From assembly GCA_946800325.1 (NCBI GenBank), contig OX326958.1:2738001-2802000 (forward strand): 64,000 nucleotides of DNA. The letters are read 5' to 3'. The notes under the pieces were generated by a model. That model did not search any database, was not told the DNA's origin, and saw only the letters and a list, made by a program, of their open reading frames with translations. Numbering within the stretch: position 1 is the stretch's first letter; every line of letters begins with the position of its first letter. The stretch comes from Luzula sylvatica (lineage: Eukaryota > Streptophyta > Magnoliopsida > Poales > Juncaceae). Positions 27,902-37,925 of the stretch are shown here, one piece after another. The translations under genes were made by a program, and so were the position numbers.

Positions 27902-27963
<62 letters not shown>

Positions 27964-28003
27964 TCTCTCTTGCAAGAAGTTAAAACAGTTCAAAAGAAGA
28001 GAA
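27438..28003 (+). other. Upstream region of UGT copy 1 with (AT)n tract
   Basis: Non-coding sequence shared with copy 2, except that it retains the empty site of the SINE present there (near 27,809-27,819). A pure (AT)n tract of about 58 bp occupies 27,904-27,961 and ends 42 bp before the ATG. In copy 2 the tract is only about 22 bp. No convincing TATA box separate from this tract was identified. Confidence 0.6.
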
Positions 28004-29647
28004 ATGGACCAAACTGTAGCCATAGTCATGGTACCTTTCCCTGCCCAAGGTCACCTAAACCAACTCCTCCACCTCTCCCTCATCCTCTCCAAATATGACT
28101 TCTCCATTCACTACGCGGCTCCATTAACCCACATCAACCAAGTCAAGTCTCGCTTACAAGGCTGGCCTGCCCCCGCGCTCGATTCTGTCCATTTTCACCA
28201 CCTCAACATGCCGCCATTTGTCTCTCCGCCACCAAACCCCGACTCAGCGATCTCCTTCCCTACACACCTCCAGCCACTTTTTGAATCATTCGAACAGGTA
28301 CTATTATATGAATTCCAAATAGTTTACAAGTTCAAAACATTTACCATCCACAGTATAAAACAAAGATCAAATTTTTCGATTTAATTTGTGGGGCATGATA
28401 ATTAATAGGTGAGACCTCATTTAGCCTCTCTCTTGCAATCTCTCTCTGCTTCGTATCGTCGCGTTGTGGTCATACATGACCGTATAGTATCCTTCGTTGG
28501 AATTGAAGTTTCGGTATTTCCAAATTGCGAGTCATACTCTTTTCAATGCGTGCCGCCATCAACTAATTTAGTGTGGGGAGGTCAAGATGGCCCTGCATCG
28601 GATATCCTCAAGTCGTACCGATTAACTGTGCCATCAACAGACGGATGCATCACGGAAGAATTCCTCGAGTTGGCTAATCGACACGGCGAAGGGAAATTAA
28701 AGGATTCGGGTATACTCATGAATGCATCTCGATTGCTTGAAGGTAATCATAATTTTAGAAAAGGCCTAAAAAATCCTAATTTTATTCAAACCATACTAAA
28801 AGTAAAAAGTACGCCGACACGTGATATTACTCTTCAATAAAGAGAACTTTAGTATAATTACAAACTTGGATGCAGAGAAAAATTGTGGATTGACGTAATC
28901 ATTTTGGCAGGTGAGTTCATCAACTTGCTCGCACAACAACCAGATTATGTAGGAAAGAAGCTGTTTTTCATTGGTCCACTGAATCCAACAGTTATTATGG
29001 AAACAACCGAGACGAGACACGAATGCTTGGTGTGGCTTGATAAGCAACCACCTTCTTCGGTTCTTTATGTATCGTTTGGATCTTGTTCATCACTTTCTAA
29101 GGATCAAATCGAACAATTAGCAATCGGGTTGTTAAATAGCGAACAAAGATTTATTTGGGTGTTAAGAGAAGCAGATCGTGCTGATATATTCGCCGAGCAA
29201 AATGAAGTCGACGTGGCAAACAAATTGCCTTCGGGATTCTTGGAACAAATTGAGGGTAAAGGCATTATAATCAAAGATTGGGCGCCTCAATTAGATATAT
29301 TATCGCATATATCAGTAGCTTCTTTCATGAGCCACTGTGGGTGGAATTCTTGCATGGAATCGATTAGCATGGGGGTGTCGATTTTAGCATGGCCCATGCA
29401 CTCGGACCAGCCATGGAATGCGGTTCTCGTCTCCGACTATCTAAAAGTTGGTTTGATCGTAAAAGAGTGGGATAAAAAGGAAGAGATTGTGAATGCAGGA
29501 TTGATAGAGGAGAAAATTAAAAAGATAATGGTTAGTGAAGAGGGAAAAAAGATTAGGAGGAGGGCTAAGGATTTAGGAGAGATTTTAAGGGAGGATGCAA
29601 GTGCTAAACCTGAGTTGCTTTCTTTCATTGATCATATTAAAAGATGA
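28004..29647 (+). CDS. UDP-glycosyltransferase, zeatin O-glucosyltransferase-like (UGT93 type), copy 1
   Basis: Family-1 glycosyltransferases move a sugar from a UDP-sugar to a small acceptor in the cytosol. The closest recognisable family is the cytokinin (zeatin) O-glucosyl/xylosyltransferases. Exons are 28004-28297, 28409-28742 and 28911-29647. The introns (111 and 168 bp, phases 0 and 1, both GT-AG) restore one 454-residue frame; maize and bean family members are about 460. The N-terminus VAIVMVPFPAQGHLNQLLHL carries the likely catalytic His17, and VVVIHD holds the partner Asp122. The NASRLLEG segment spans the second junction. The PSPG sugar-donor box is residues 333-376 (from WAPQL, through HCGWNSCMESISMG, to HSDQ), and its ISMGV..AWPMHSDQ ending is typical of this clade. 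Acceptor and sugar donor cannot be read from sequence. The ATG chosen is the one aligned with the family N-terminus; upstream in-frame codons only translate the AT repeat. Confidence 0.92.
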
Positions 29648-30658
29648 ATATTACGGCTACTTTTTGTTTGGATAAGCATTTGAGATAATTTGGGTTCAAA
29701 ATTCATTGTCAGTAACAAAAAAATGTGGGAGTTCAAATTATTAATTCTATTATATCAAATAAATAGAATAATTTTAATAGGGAAAAAATACTTGGCCCTT
29801 CAAACTCATCCGTTATTAATTCTACATCTCGAGAACTTATCTTGTATTCGTTCTCGTAACACATTCGAGAACGAATGTTCTTCATTTCGAAAGAAATGAA
29901 ATAATGCACCGAATTTTTCAACTAAGTTAATACTTGTAAGTGTCCATATTTGAAAAGAAAGAATTATATTATTTGTCTATTGGAAATTTTACTCTTCCCT
30001 CCATATTTCCTCACACCTTACTGATATGGTTAATTAACCACTAATCACCATCTCAATTAGCACAAATAAATTTTATTAACAGTTAATAAATATTAATTAT
30101 TAGCAGTTAATACATATGTACATTAATTTTATATTAATTAATTATTAATTGATATTTTTTTTGTTAATTAAGACGGTGATTAACCACTAATTACCAATAT
30201 CGGAAAAGTATGGAGAAAACTGGGAGGAATAGTAAATGGGTTCTTTGTCTATTTCTTGAGCAAGAAAATGAAGGAAGATTATCTATATTTTTTTTATCAT
30301 GGTCTTTTTTATAAAAGGAGAGAGAAATAAAGAGGCATTCATTTATGTAAAGAACCGAAAATACCATATCTCAATATATTAATATCCGATCATTAATTCT
30401 TTATTTTTTGTAACCTCCAATTAGTATTCCTATTCATATTCTATAATAATTAAAAAATGTTATATGTTATTATAATTTAATCTTTTATTTTTATAATGCA
30501 TGTCGCATGCATAAAAGACAAAATATTCAATATCAATAATTATTAATTAATATTGAATCAAATACATAAAATTTTAACATTTAGTATTGTTTATAATAAA
30601 ATAATACAACATGGAGGTGGAGGCCAAAGAAGAGAGGGTGGGGGAAGGCCACTATAGT
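29648..30658 (+). other. 3' flank of UGT copy 1
   Basis: Non-coding AT-rich sequence shared with copy 2. It holds an 11-bp perfect inverted repeat (ATTCGTTCTCG at 29,846 and CGAGAACGAAT at 29,866) and a small inverted-repeat element (30,023-30,201). It also holds the unoccupied 9-bp target TTAATTCTA (29,816-29,824), which in copy 2 flanks the Mutator-like foldback insertion. No gene was seen. Confidence 0.6.
30023..30201. mobile_element. Small MITE-like inverted-repeat element (copy 1)
   Basis: About 180 bp bounded by imperfect inverted repeats. GATATGGTTAATTAACCAC with AATCACCATCT on the left matches the reverse complement of GACGGTGATTAACC with ACCAATATC on the right. It is shared with copy 2 (37,926-38,113), so it predates the duplication. 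The superfamily is not resolved; TA-rich ends could fit Stowaway or another group. Confidence 0.5.
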
Positions 30659-31959
30659 CAGGGTCGGACCTGGACTTTGGCCGAGTTGGTCCAGGTCACA
30701 GGTCTCTATTTTTTTATGAGCCTCCCTTTTTTTATGAAGGACCCATCATACATATATCCATACCAATAAAACTATCCACTCCTTGCTCCAGAATCCGAAC
30801 CCGATAAGCACACCTTATTTCTTATTCTTGACGGTGAAATTACGCATGACTGTGACTGCGGCAGGAGACAAGGCGTCGTCGCCGGACGAATACGATGGCA
30901 GAAGAGTCGTCTCGCCAGTCGCCACAGTTTGCATTTCGCTTAGAGTTAGTGCTTCACTCAATTCGCCTCACAACTCGCCTTGCAGACTTCGAAATTCGAA
31001 TTCACCCATTTTCGCTTAGTGCTTCACTCAATTCACTCAATTTGTGGCCGGAGTCTTATAATTCACTTCCAGATTTCGAATTTGGGTTAATTCGGTTCAG
31101 AATTGGGTTAATTCACTTCGAAAATGGGTTAATTCACTTCGGTTTTGTCTCGAAACAGTACAATTCGCCTAAAAAATTAGTAAGTCAAAATTAGTTAAAG
31201 AATAATTGTGTTAATTCGCCTAAAGATTGTGTACGAATTCTTGGAGTGGGCTTCTTAAGAGTCTATTTGAACTCCTTGAAGGTTTGCCTTGAGTCGCCTG
31301 ATGAAGAATTGGCCGGAGTGAAAGACTTGATAGATGTCCAGAGGTGAGAGATCACCGGAGCTATCGTCGTGAACATCCAGAAGTTCTCTTGCATTCGCTT
31401 CTTTTGCTGGTGGCCAGAACAGCTGCCAGTCGCCAATTTGCTGCCAGGATTTCAATCACTTCCAATCGCATTTTTGAACTGCTGCCAGTCGCTGCCAAAA
31501 TTGCTGCTGTCACTCGCTGTCGGAATTAATTCAAGGTTGTTAATTCAAAAATGTTCAATTCTATTTATTTGTTGCAAATTGTTCATTCAATTAAAGGTAG
31601 TTAATTAAAGGTTGCTAATTGTTGACACGGGCGCTAGGAGAGTGTTGGAGTCCATCAAATAGAAAGGTTCTTTTCTAGTCCTAATCAATATTTGTTCATT
31701 ATTTTTTATTTTGTCATTTCTCAGTTTTATGTCTTGTTGGGAACTAAGTTTGACATAAACTCTCACATTACGGAATTAAGTTTAAATAAATTTTAATAAA
31801 TTTTAGTTATAAGTTTCAAATTACTCTTGGAAATTTCAATTGCTATAACAAATTTCAGTAAAAGCTCTTAATATATATAATTTAAAAGGATAATATATTT
31901 CTAGTTTTAAGTTGTTATAATCTTCGTCATAGGCCTCCGAAAATGCAGGACCGGGCCTG
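30659..31959. mobile_element. Non-autonomous hAT element inserted in copy 1
   Basis: A 1,301-bp insertion absent from copy 2. Its ends are imperfect inverted repeats (CAGGGTCGGACCTG on the left; the right end GCAGGACCGGGCCTG reads CAGGCCCGGTCCTGC in reverse). It is flanked by 8-bp target duplications ACTATAGT/ACTACAGT, which is the hAT hallmark; copy 2 has a single ACTACAGT. The interior contains open frames around 30,780-31,610 with repeated AATTCACTTC/AATTCGCCT motifs, but nothing matches a transposase I recognise. The element is therefore probably mobilised in trans, and the internal GC-richer part could be captured host sequence. Confidence 0.85.
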
Positions 31960-31967
31960 ACTACAGT

Positions 31968-33479
31968 TAGTTCCCACTTCAAACGGAAGTATTATTTTTT
32001 CAATTAAAACAAGAGGAGAGAGACGAAAAGATCGTGACTAATCATTCCTCGAGGACTACTACATTTGATCTATTTAGAACTAATTGATAAGTGGAACCCT
32101 TGGAATTAATTTTCAATTCACATTTATTTTTTCGTGTTACAAGTCTGTAGACATACACACATTCTCTAACACACACACACACTAGACACTAAATAATATC
32201 CTAATAAAAAAATTCTTCATAATTCAGTTACATGCAAGACTCGAATCTTGCACCTCTAAGAAGTGAGACTAGGTACCATCCGGTTGAACTATCAATATTT
32301 GTGTTTCAATCCACATTATTACACGATGTGTAAGTTTAAATTATCCTAATTAACTATTCTATTATAGGTTTACAGTTCATTATCACGTTGTGCCTTGCTC
32401 CTTTCAACTTTGCATTTAGATCAGAAACCAACCTCTGACCAGCTGATGATGTTGAGAAAGCATCTTCTTGGAGTAGGACTTTCATCCTTAAATTAAGTTG
32501 TTATATATGGTGTTCTCGGGACTCACTCCGTCGTCTTTGAAGAAATGAAAAGAATGGAATTAGATGGATTGATTAATACAATTAATTAATTCAGTTAACG
32601 ATTTAATTGATCGTTTAATTAAATTGATACGTCGATTAATATGTATTAATATTAATATATTAAAATTATTGACGTGTCAGTTGAACATGTCAATTAATAA
32701 GTAATTAAATCAATTAATAATATTAATCAATTCATTTAATCCGTTTTTGCAATCTCATCAAGAAAATTAGAATGAGAGCAAGGAACAAGTTATATATTTT
32801 CTTAGGTGCGTTTGAATTGCGTTAATATGTGATTATCATGGGAATCACACTTCTTGGAATGTGAATCCCGGAAATGACAATCCTATTGACCGACAATATT
32901 TGTGTTTGAATAATTTTTTGAATTCCAATGAAAATAATATATTCATGTTTGTTTTGACACTATGATTACTTGATAAATTAAATTAAATGACAATATTGTC
33001 TTTTCTTATAGAATAATTAAATAATAAATAATTTCATGATACACCATTAACAAAAATAAGCAATATAACTATTTAATCAATTATAATTATACATTTAGAA
33101 AGAAGAAATCAAGCCTAAATATATTATGTTTCTTAAAATAATTACTATTATATTATATTTAATAATTATTATCATTAATAATATTATATTCTATATTATT
33201 AATATTATTATAGTTAATAATATTATATTTATTACAATTAAAACGAAAAGATCTAGTTTTCTCGTCCCTCGTTCGATTATGTTACTTTTCATATTCTTGT
33301 TACTTCTGAGTTCATTTTGTTTGGCGAACCATACGGTCACAAACTTGATTTTCACAAATACATCCAGTACATTTTGGGTTGTTCAAATTTGGCGTAATTA
33401 AAATACAACAATAGAAGCCGAAATGTCTGCATTGATTTTTCCAGATCTAGTTTTCTCGTCCCTCGGTCGATTTCCGCCA
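31968..33479 (+). other. AT-rich tail of duplication copy 1
   Basis: Non-coding. It contains a CA-rich stretch (32,154-32,182), a tRNA-like SINE remnant (32,221-32,293), a TTAAT-rich section (32,560-32,760) and a nearly pure A/T stretch with ATTATTAAT repeats (33,120-33,240). A weak frame at 33,126-33,401 translates mainly this low-complexity stretch and I do not call it a gene. Confidence 0.6.
32221..32293 (-). mobile_element. tRNA-derived SINE remnant (copy 1)
   Basis: On the minus strand the sequence reads TAGTTCAACCGGATGGTA (A-box-like), then about 25 bp, then AAGATTCGAGTCTTGC (B-box-like, compare GGTTCGANNCC). This is the layout of a RNA polymerase III promoter in plant tRNA-derived SINEs. 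It is also present in copy 2 at about 39,570-39,640, so the insertion predates the duplication. Ends and target duplication are not resolved. Confidence 0.5.
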
Positions 33480-34134
33480 ATTTATGCAAGAGACCCTTTC
33501 AGGTTCTTTTTTGCGACTTAAATTGACAATTTGATCTCAATTTGACAATTTGACAAAGCAATTGTGACTTTGATCTCAGTTTTCTTGTAGGTTAATATCG
33601 TATTTTTCTCCAAGTATCTTCAATTTGACAATTTGGCATCCCAAAATTGAAATCGGCAAAGCAAATCTGACTTCGATTAAAGACACGGCAAATCAATGCA
33701 CATCCGATTTTTGAAAGACTCTCCTCATCAGGTGCTTTTGCTCCAAAAATTTAACTTAGATTTTCTGTTCTTTTTTATTGCTTATTGAAATATTGAGTAA
33801 AAAATATCCAAGTGGATACGATAAACTTAAAATAAATAAAGAATAGAAAGTATAATTGAATCTCAAAAAGGAACAAAACTAATATGATTAACTCATGTTT
33901 TTTTTTATTGTTTAGTTTATGCTCGGATATGGTGTCGTGTTGTTAGAATATGGTGTCGTGTTGTTAGAATATGGTGTGATTCTCGATTGACATTTTATTT
34001 TGACAATTTATAAGATTTTTTGTGTAGCTTGTTAAATAGTATAAAAAAATTATTTTGTTAGATTCTCAGCTAACTAAAAAGCCTTATTTATATTTTTTGC
34101 CGAGAGCCTTCCACAGTCCTTGAGCCGCCCTTGC
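33480..34134. other. Spacer between duplication copies, with a possible hAT terminus
   Basis: 655 bp found only between the two copies. It has a 21-bp direct repeat (ATATGGTGTCGTGTTGTTAGA, about 2.5 copies, 33,930-33,985). It ends with CTTGAGCCGCCCTTG, whose reverse complement CAAGGGCGGCTCAAG resembles termini of plant hAT elements. This terminus touches the left breakpoint of copy 2. No matching left terminus was found, so the element, if real, is truncated. Confidence 0.4.
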
Positions 34135-34716
34135 TGAATGGTACAAAAAATGGTTGGTTAGAGCAATGATTCTAGCCATGATTAGTTGAGGTAATAGGAC
34201 AAGTGAGTTTGTTATTTGTTTGTTTGTTAAACTCATCTATAAATGAGTCACTGTACTAGTCTTTGATAATTAAAATCAATGAAAATCAATGAAGAATTAA
34301 TGAAGCAAAGTAAAATATTCTTTGACACTATATTATATTTTATAAGTTAATTGAAATGAAAATAATTAGAAAAAATGATTAAGTTCAAGCTCAACTTGAT
34401 AAGTTTTCCATCTAGTTCGGTTCGGATCGGTTAATTTCAAATTTGAGTCGACAAAACTATTATCGACTTATAATTGAAGGTACAAACGAGCTAAGAGCCG
34501 GACTAAACTTGTAGCCCGTAGACTAGGTTGATCCGAAACGCCTACAAATATTTGGAATTGAGACTATCACAGTCTTGCACGAAACCAATCCAATATTAGA
34601 AATACAGTTTGTATTTTCTTGACTAGATATACCCGCCATCTTGCTCCACAAGGCATAATGTATGGCTGGAAACTTAGCCTCAAAGTTCGATTCTTCCACG
34701 TAACAGGGACACTGAC

Positions 34717-34864
34717 GTCAATGGGTCCATAACCTAGTTGGTTGAGTGTGAAATACAAAAACCATAAGTCGTGAGAGGTTGTGGGTTCGATCCCCGTTGA
34801 CATCAAAAAAATTAGGTATCAGTAACGAAAGCGATCGCTTGTCGAATATCATTAAAAAAAAAAA
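34717..34864 (+). mobile_element. tRNA-derived SINE with intact target duplication
   Basis: A 148-bp insertion flanked by the perfect 11-bp direct repeat GGGACACTGAC (34,706-34,716 and 34,865-34,875). The corresponding site in copy 1 (27,809-27,819) is single and unoccupied. An A-box-like segment TAGTTGGTTGAGT (34,735-34,747) and a B box GGTTCGATCC (34,784-34,793) form an internal RNA polymerase III promoter, and the element ends in an A-run (34,854-34,864). A second, older member lies at 54,554-54,697 in the opposite orientation. Mobilisation would depend on LINE machinery, which is not present in this window. Confidence 0.88.
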
Positions 34865-34958
34865 GGGACACTGACACCCATAAGTCATAGCCTCCATTAA
34901 TCAATATCTAAGGTCTAATATATTTATTGGTTGAATATCTTTATGTTCATCTTGGAAG

Positions 34959-34980
34959 ATATATATATATATATATATAT
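34959..34980. repeat. (AT)n microsatellite upstream of UGT copy 2
   Basis: A pure AT tract of about 22 bp ending about 42 bp before the start codon. Its copy-1 counterpart is about 58 bp. Confidence 0.9.
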
Positions 34981-35021
34981 CATCTCTTTTGCAAGAAGTT
35001 AAACACTTGAAAAGAAGAGAA

Positions 35022-36596
35022 ATGGACCAAACTGTAGCCATAGTCATGGTACCTTTCCCAGCCCAAGGTCACCTAAACCAACTCCTCCACCTCTCTCTCA
35101 TCCTCTCCAAATATGACTTCTCCATTCACTACGCGGCTCCATTAACCCAAATCAACCAAGTCAAGTCTCGCTTACAAGGCTGGCCTGCCCCCGCGCTCGA
35201 TTCTGTCCATTTTCACCACCTCAACATGCCGCCATTTGTCTCTCCGCCACCAAACCCCGACTCAGCGATCTCCTTCCCTACACACCTCCAGCCACTTTTT
35301 GAATCATTCGAACAGGTACTATTATATGAATTCCAAATAGTATACAAGTTCAAAACATTTTCCATCCACAGTATAAAACAAAGATCAAATTTATTATAAT
35401 ATGATACCGCTTTTCAATTTCGATTTAATTTGTGGGGCATGATAAATAGGTGAGACCTCATTTAGCCTCTCTCTTGCAATCTCTCTCTGCTTCGTATCGT
35501 CGCGTTGTGGTCATACACGACTGTTTATTATCCTTTGTCGGAATTGAAGTTTCGGTCTTTCCAAATTGCGAGTCATACTCTTTTCAATGCGTGCCGCCAT
35601 CAATTGATTTAGTGTGGAAAGGTCAAGATGGCCCTGCATCGGATATCCTCAAGTCGCACCGATTAACTGTGCCATCAAAAGACGGATGCATCACAGAAGA
35701 ATTCATCGAGCTGTCTAATCGACACGACGAAGGGAAATTAAAGGATTCGGGCATACTCATGAATGCATCTCGATTGCTTGAAGGTAATCATAATTTTAGA
35801 ATAGGCCTAAAAAATCCTAATTTTATTCAAATTGTGGATTGACGTAATCATTTTGGCAGGTGAGTTCATCAACTTGCTCGCACAACAACCAGATTGTGTA
35901 GGAAAGAAGCTGTTTTTCATTGGTCCACTGAATCCAACAGTTATTATGGAAACAACCGAGACGAGACACGAATGCTTGGTGTGGCTTGATAAGCAACCAC
36001 CTTCTTCGGTGCTTTATGTATCGTTTGGATCTTGTTCATCACTTTCTAAGGATCAAATCGAACAATTAGCAATCGGGTTGTTAAATAGCGAACAAAGATT
36101 TATTTGGGTGTTAAGAGAAGCAGATCGTGCCGATATATTCGCCGAGCAAAATGAAGTCGACGTGGCAAACAAATTGCCTTCGGGATTCTTGGAACAAATT
36201 GAGGGTAAAGGCATTATAATCAAAGATTGGGCGCCTCAATTAGATATATTATCGCATATATCAGTAGCTTCTTTCATGAGCCACTGTGGGTGGAATTCTT
36301 GCATGGAATCGATTAGCATGGGGGTGTCGATTTTAGCATGGCCCATGCACTCGGACCAGCCATGGAATGCGGTTCTCGTCTCCGACTATCTAAAAGTTGG
36401 TTTGATCGTAAAAGAGTGGGATAAAAGGGGAGAGATTGTGAATGCAGGATTGATAGAGGAGAAAATTAAAAAGATAATGGTTAGTGAAGAGGGAAAAAAG
36501 ATTAGAAGGAGGGTTAAGGATTTAGGAGAGATTTTAAGGGAGGATGCAAGTGTTAAACCTGAGTTGCTTTCTTTCATTGATCATATTAAAAGATGA
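35022..36596 (+). CDS. UDP-glycosyltransferase, zeatin O-glucosyltransferase-like (UGT93 type), copy 2
   Basis: Paralogue of the gene at 28,004. Exons are 35022-35315, 35450-35783 and 35860-36596, with introns of 134 and 76 bp at the same phases (0 and 1), again giving 454 residues without a stop. The likely catalytic His17 (PAQGH), Asp122 (VIHD) and the full PSPG box (residues 333-376) are unchanged. By my reading about 17 residues differ between the copies: one in exon 1, about 11 in exon 2 and five in exon 3. Exon 2 changes include RIV to CLL immediately after the catalytic Asp, and TN to ID in the PPS..LVW segment. Exon 2 encodes the later part of the N-terminal, acceptor-facing domain. 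Both copies look functional; a substrate difference is inference. Confidence 0.92.
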
Positions 36597-36773
36597 ATAT
36601 TACGGCTACTTTTTGTTTGGATAAGCATTTGAGCTAATTTGGGTTCAAAATGCATTGTCAGTAACAAAAAAATGTGGGAGTTCAAATTATTAATTCTATT
36701 ATATCAAATAAATAGAATAATTTTAATAGGGAAAAAATACTTGGCCCTTCAAACTCATCCGTTATTAATTCTA

Positions 36774-37719
36774 GGAGCATTTCTGCATGTAATCCCTTTT
36801 AGAAAAAAAATTCAAAAACTAACCCCTTTTCAAAAATATTCCAAAAATAACCCCTTTTCGCAAATATTCCAAAAATAACCCCTTTCGGGTTTTTAAATCT
36901 CGCCGCTACAGTGTTTCGGGATTTTAAATCCCGCCGCTACAGTGTTTTGAGAAAAAAAAAATTATTCTCCTTCAAAATGTACCCACCGAATTCTCCATTA
37001 TTTACCTATTATATTTAATTAACGTGATAATTACAACATATCATTAAATATTAACTAATATTTATTCCAATTTATGAATTCGAATAAATATGAATTATGT
37101 ATTAAGTTAATAGCTAACAATAAAATTAATATTTATGAATTCAAATGTACCCACCGAATTCTCTATTATTGAAATATTAATTATGCTGTTAGTTATTAAC
37201 GTAATACATAATTAATATTTATTCGAATTCATAAATTGAAATAAAAATAAATATTAATTACGTATTATGTTAATAGTTCACAACAAAATTAATATTTATG
37301 AATTCAAATGTACCCATCGAATTCTCTATTATTGAAATATTAATTATGCTGTTAGTTATTAACTTAACACATAATTAATATTTATTCAAATTCATAAATT
37401 AGAATAAATTGGAATACATATTAGTTAATATTTAATGATATGTTGTAATTATCACGTTAATTAAATATAATAGTTAAATAATGGAGAATTCGGTGGATAC
37501 ATTTTGAAGGAGAATAAATCTTTTGATTTCTCAAAAACACTGTAGCATACTGTAGCGGCGGGATTTAAAATCCCGGAACACTGTAGCGACGAGATTTAAA
37601 AACCCGAAAGGGGTTATTTTTGGAATATTTGCGAAAAAGGGTTATTTTTGGAATATTTTCAAAAAGGGTGTTAGTTTTTGAATTTTTTTCCTAAAAGGGG
37701 TTACATGCAGAAATGCTCC
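36774..37719. mobile_element. Mutator-like foldback element (MULE MITE) in copy 2
   Basis: A 946-bp insertion flanked by a perfect 9-bp target duplication TTAATTCTA (36,765-36,773 and 37,720-37,728), with the single empty target in copy 1 at 29,816-29,824. The ends are long inverted repeats of at least about 270 bp each, starting GGAGCATTTCTGCATGTAA. The subterminal part has AAAATAACCCCTTTT-type repeats and CCGCTACAGTGTTTCGGGAT segments; the interior has two copies of a roughly 100-bp TACCCACCGAATTC-containing repeat. No transposase frame. A 9-bp duplication with long inverted repeats fits the Mutator superfamily. Confidence 0.88.
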
Positions 37720-37925
37720 TTAATTCTACATCTCGAGAACTTATCTTGTATTCGTTCTCGTAACACATTCGAGAACGAATGTTCTTTATTTCGAAAGAAA
37801 TAAAGTAATGCATCGAATTTTCCAACCAAGTTAATACTTGTAAGTGTCAATATTTGAAGAGAAAGAATTATATTATTTGTCTATTGAAAATTTTACTCTC
37901 CCTCCAGATTTTCCCACACCTTGCT

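Larger units (their letters stand above)
27255..33479 (+). repeat. Segmental duplication, copy 1
   Basis: This block is collinear with 34,135-40,821. The two share part of a Copia LTR, the upstream region, the complete glycosyltransferase gene, its 3' flank, a small MITE, a SINE remnant and an AT-rich tail ending at TTTCCGCCA. Similarity starts at TGAATGGTAC (27,255; 34,135) and is lost after 33,479 and 40,821. Copy 1 alone carries the hAT element at 30,659-31,959. Between the copies lie 655 bp of unrelated sequence. Confidence 0.93.

Noticed and set aside
27848..28003. N-terminal extension of UGT copy 1
   Set aside because: The extra codons translate the (AT)n tract into Ile-Tyr repeats. 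The copy-2 upstream frame differs, and the family N-terminus begins at MDQTVAIVMV.
30783..31608. Several overlapping frames of 60-99 codons in the hAT element
   Set aside because: They lie in different frames, have no domain and repeat the element's internal motifs. They are noted only as possible captured sequence.
33126..33401. Hydrophobic 91-residue frame, and its relative at 40,468-40,923
   Set aside because: It derives from an ATTATTAAT low-complexity tract, is disrupted between the two duplicated copies, and has no recognisable domain.
34567..34806. Minus-strand 79-residue frame over the SINE
   Set aside because: It spans the SINE insertion boundary, so it cannot be an ancestral gene.
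34717..34864. tRNA gene
   Set aside because: It has A and B boxes but no cloverleaf, plus an A-tail and flanking target duplications; it is a SINE.
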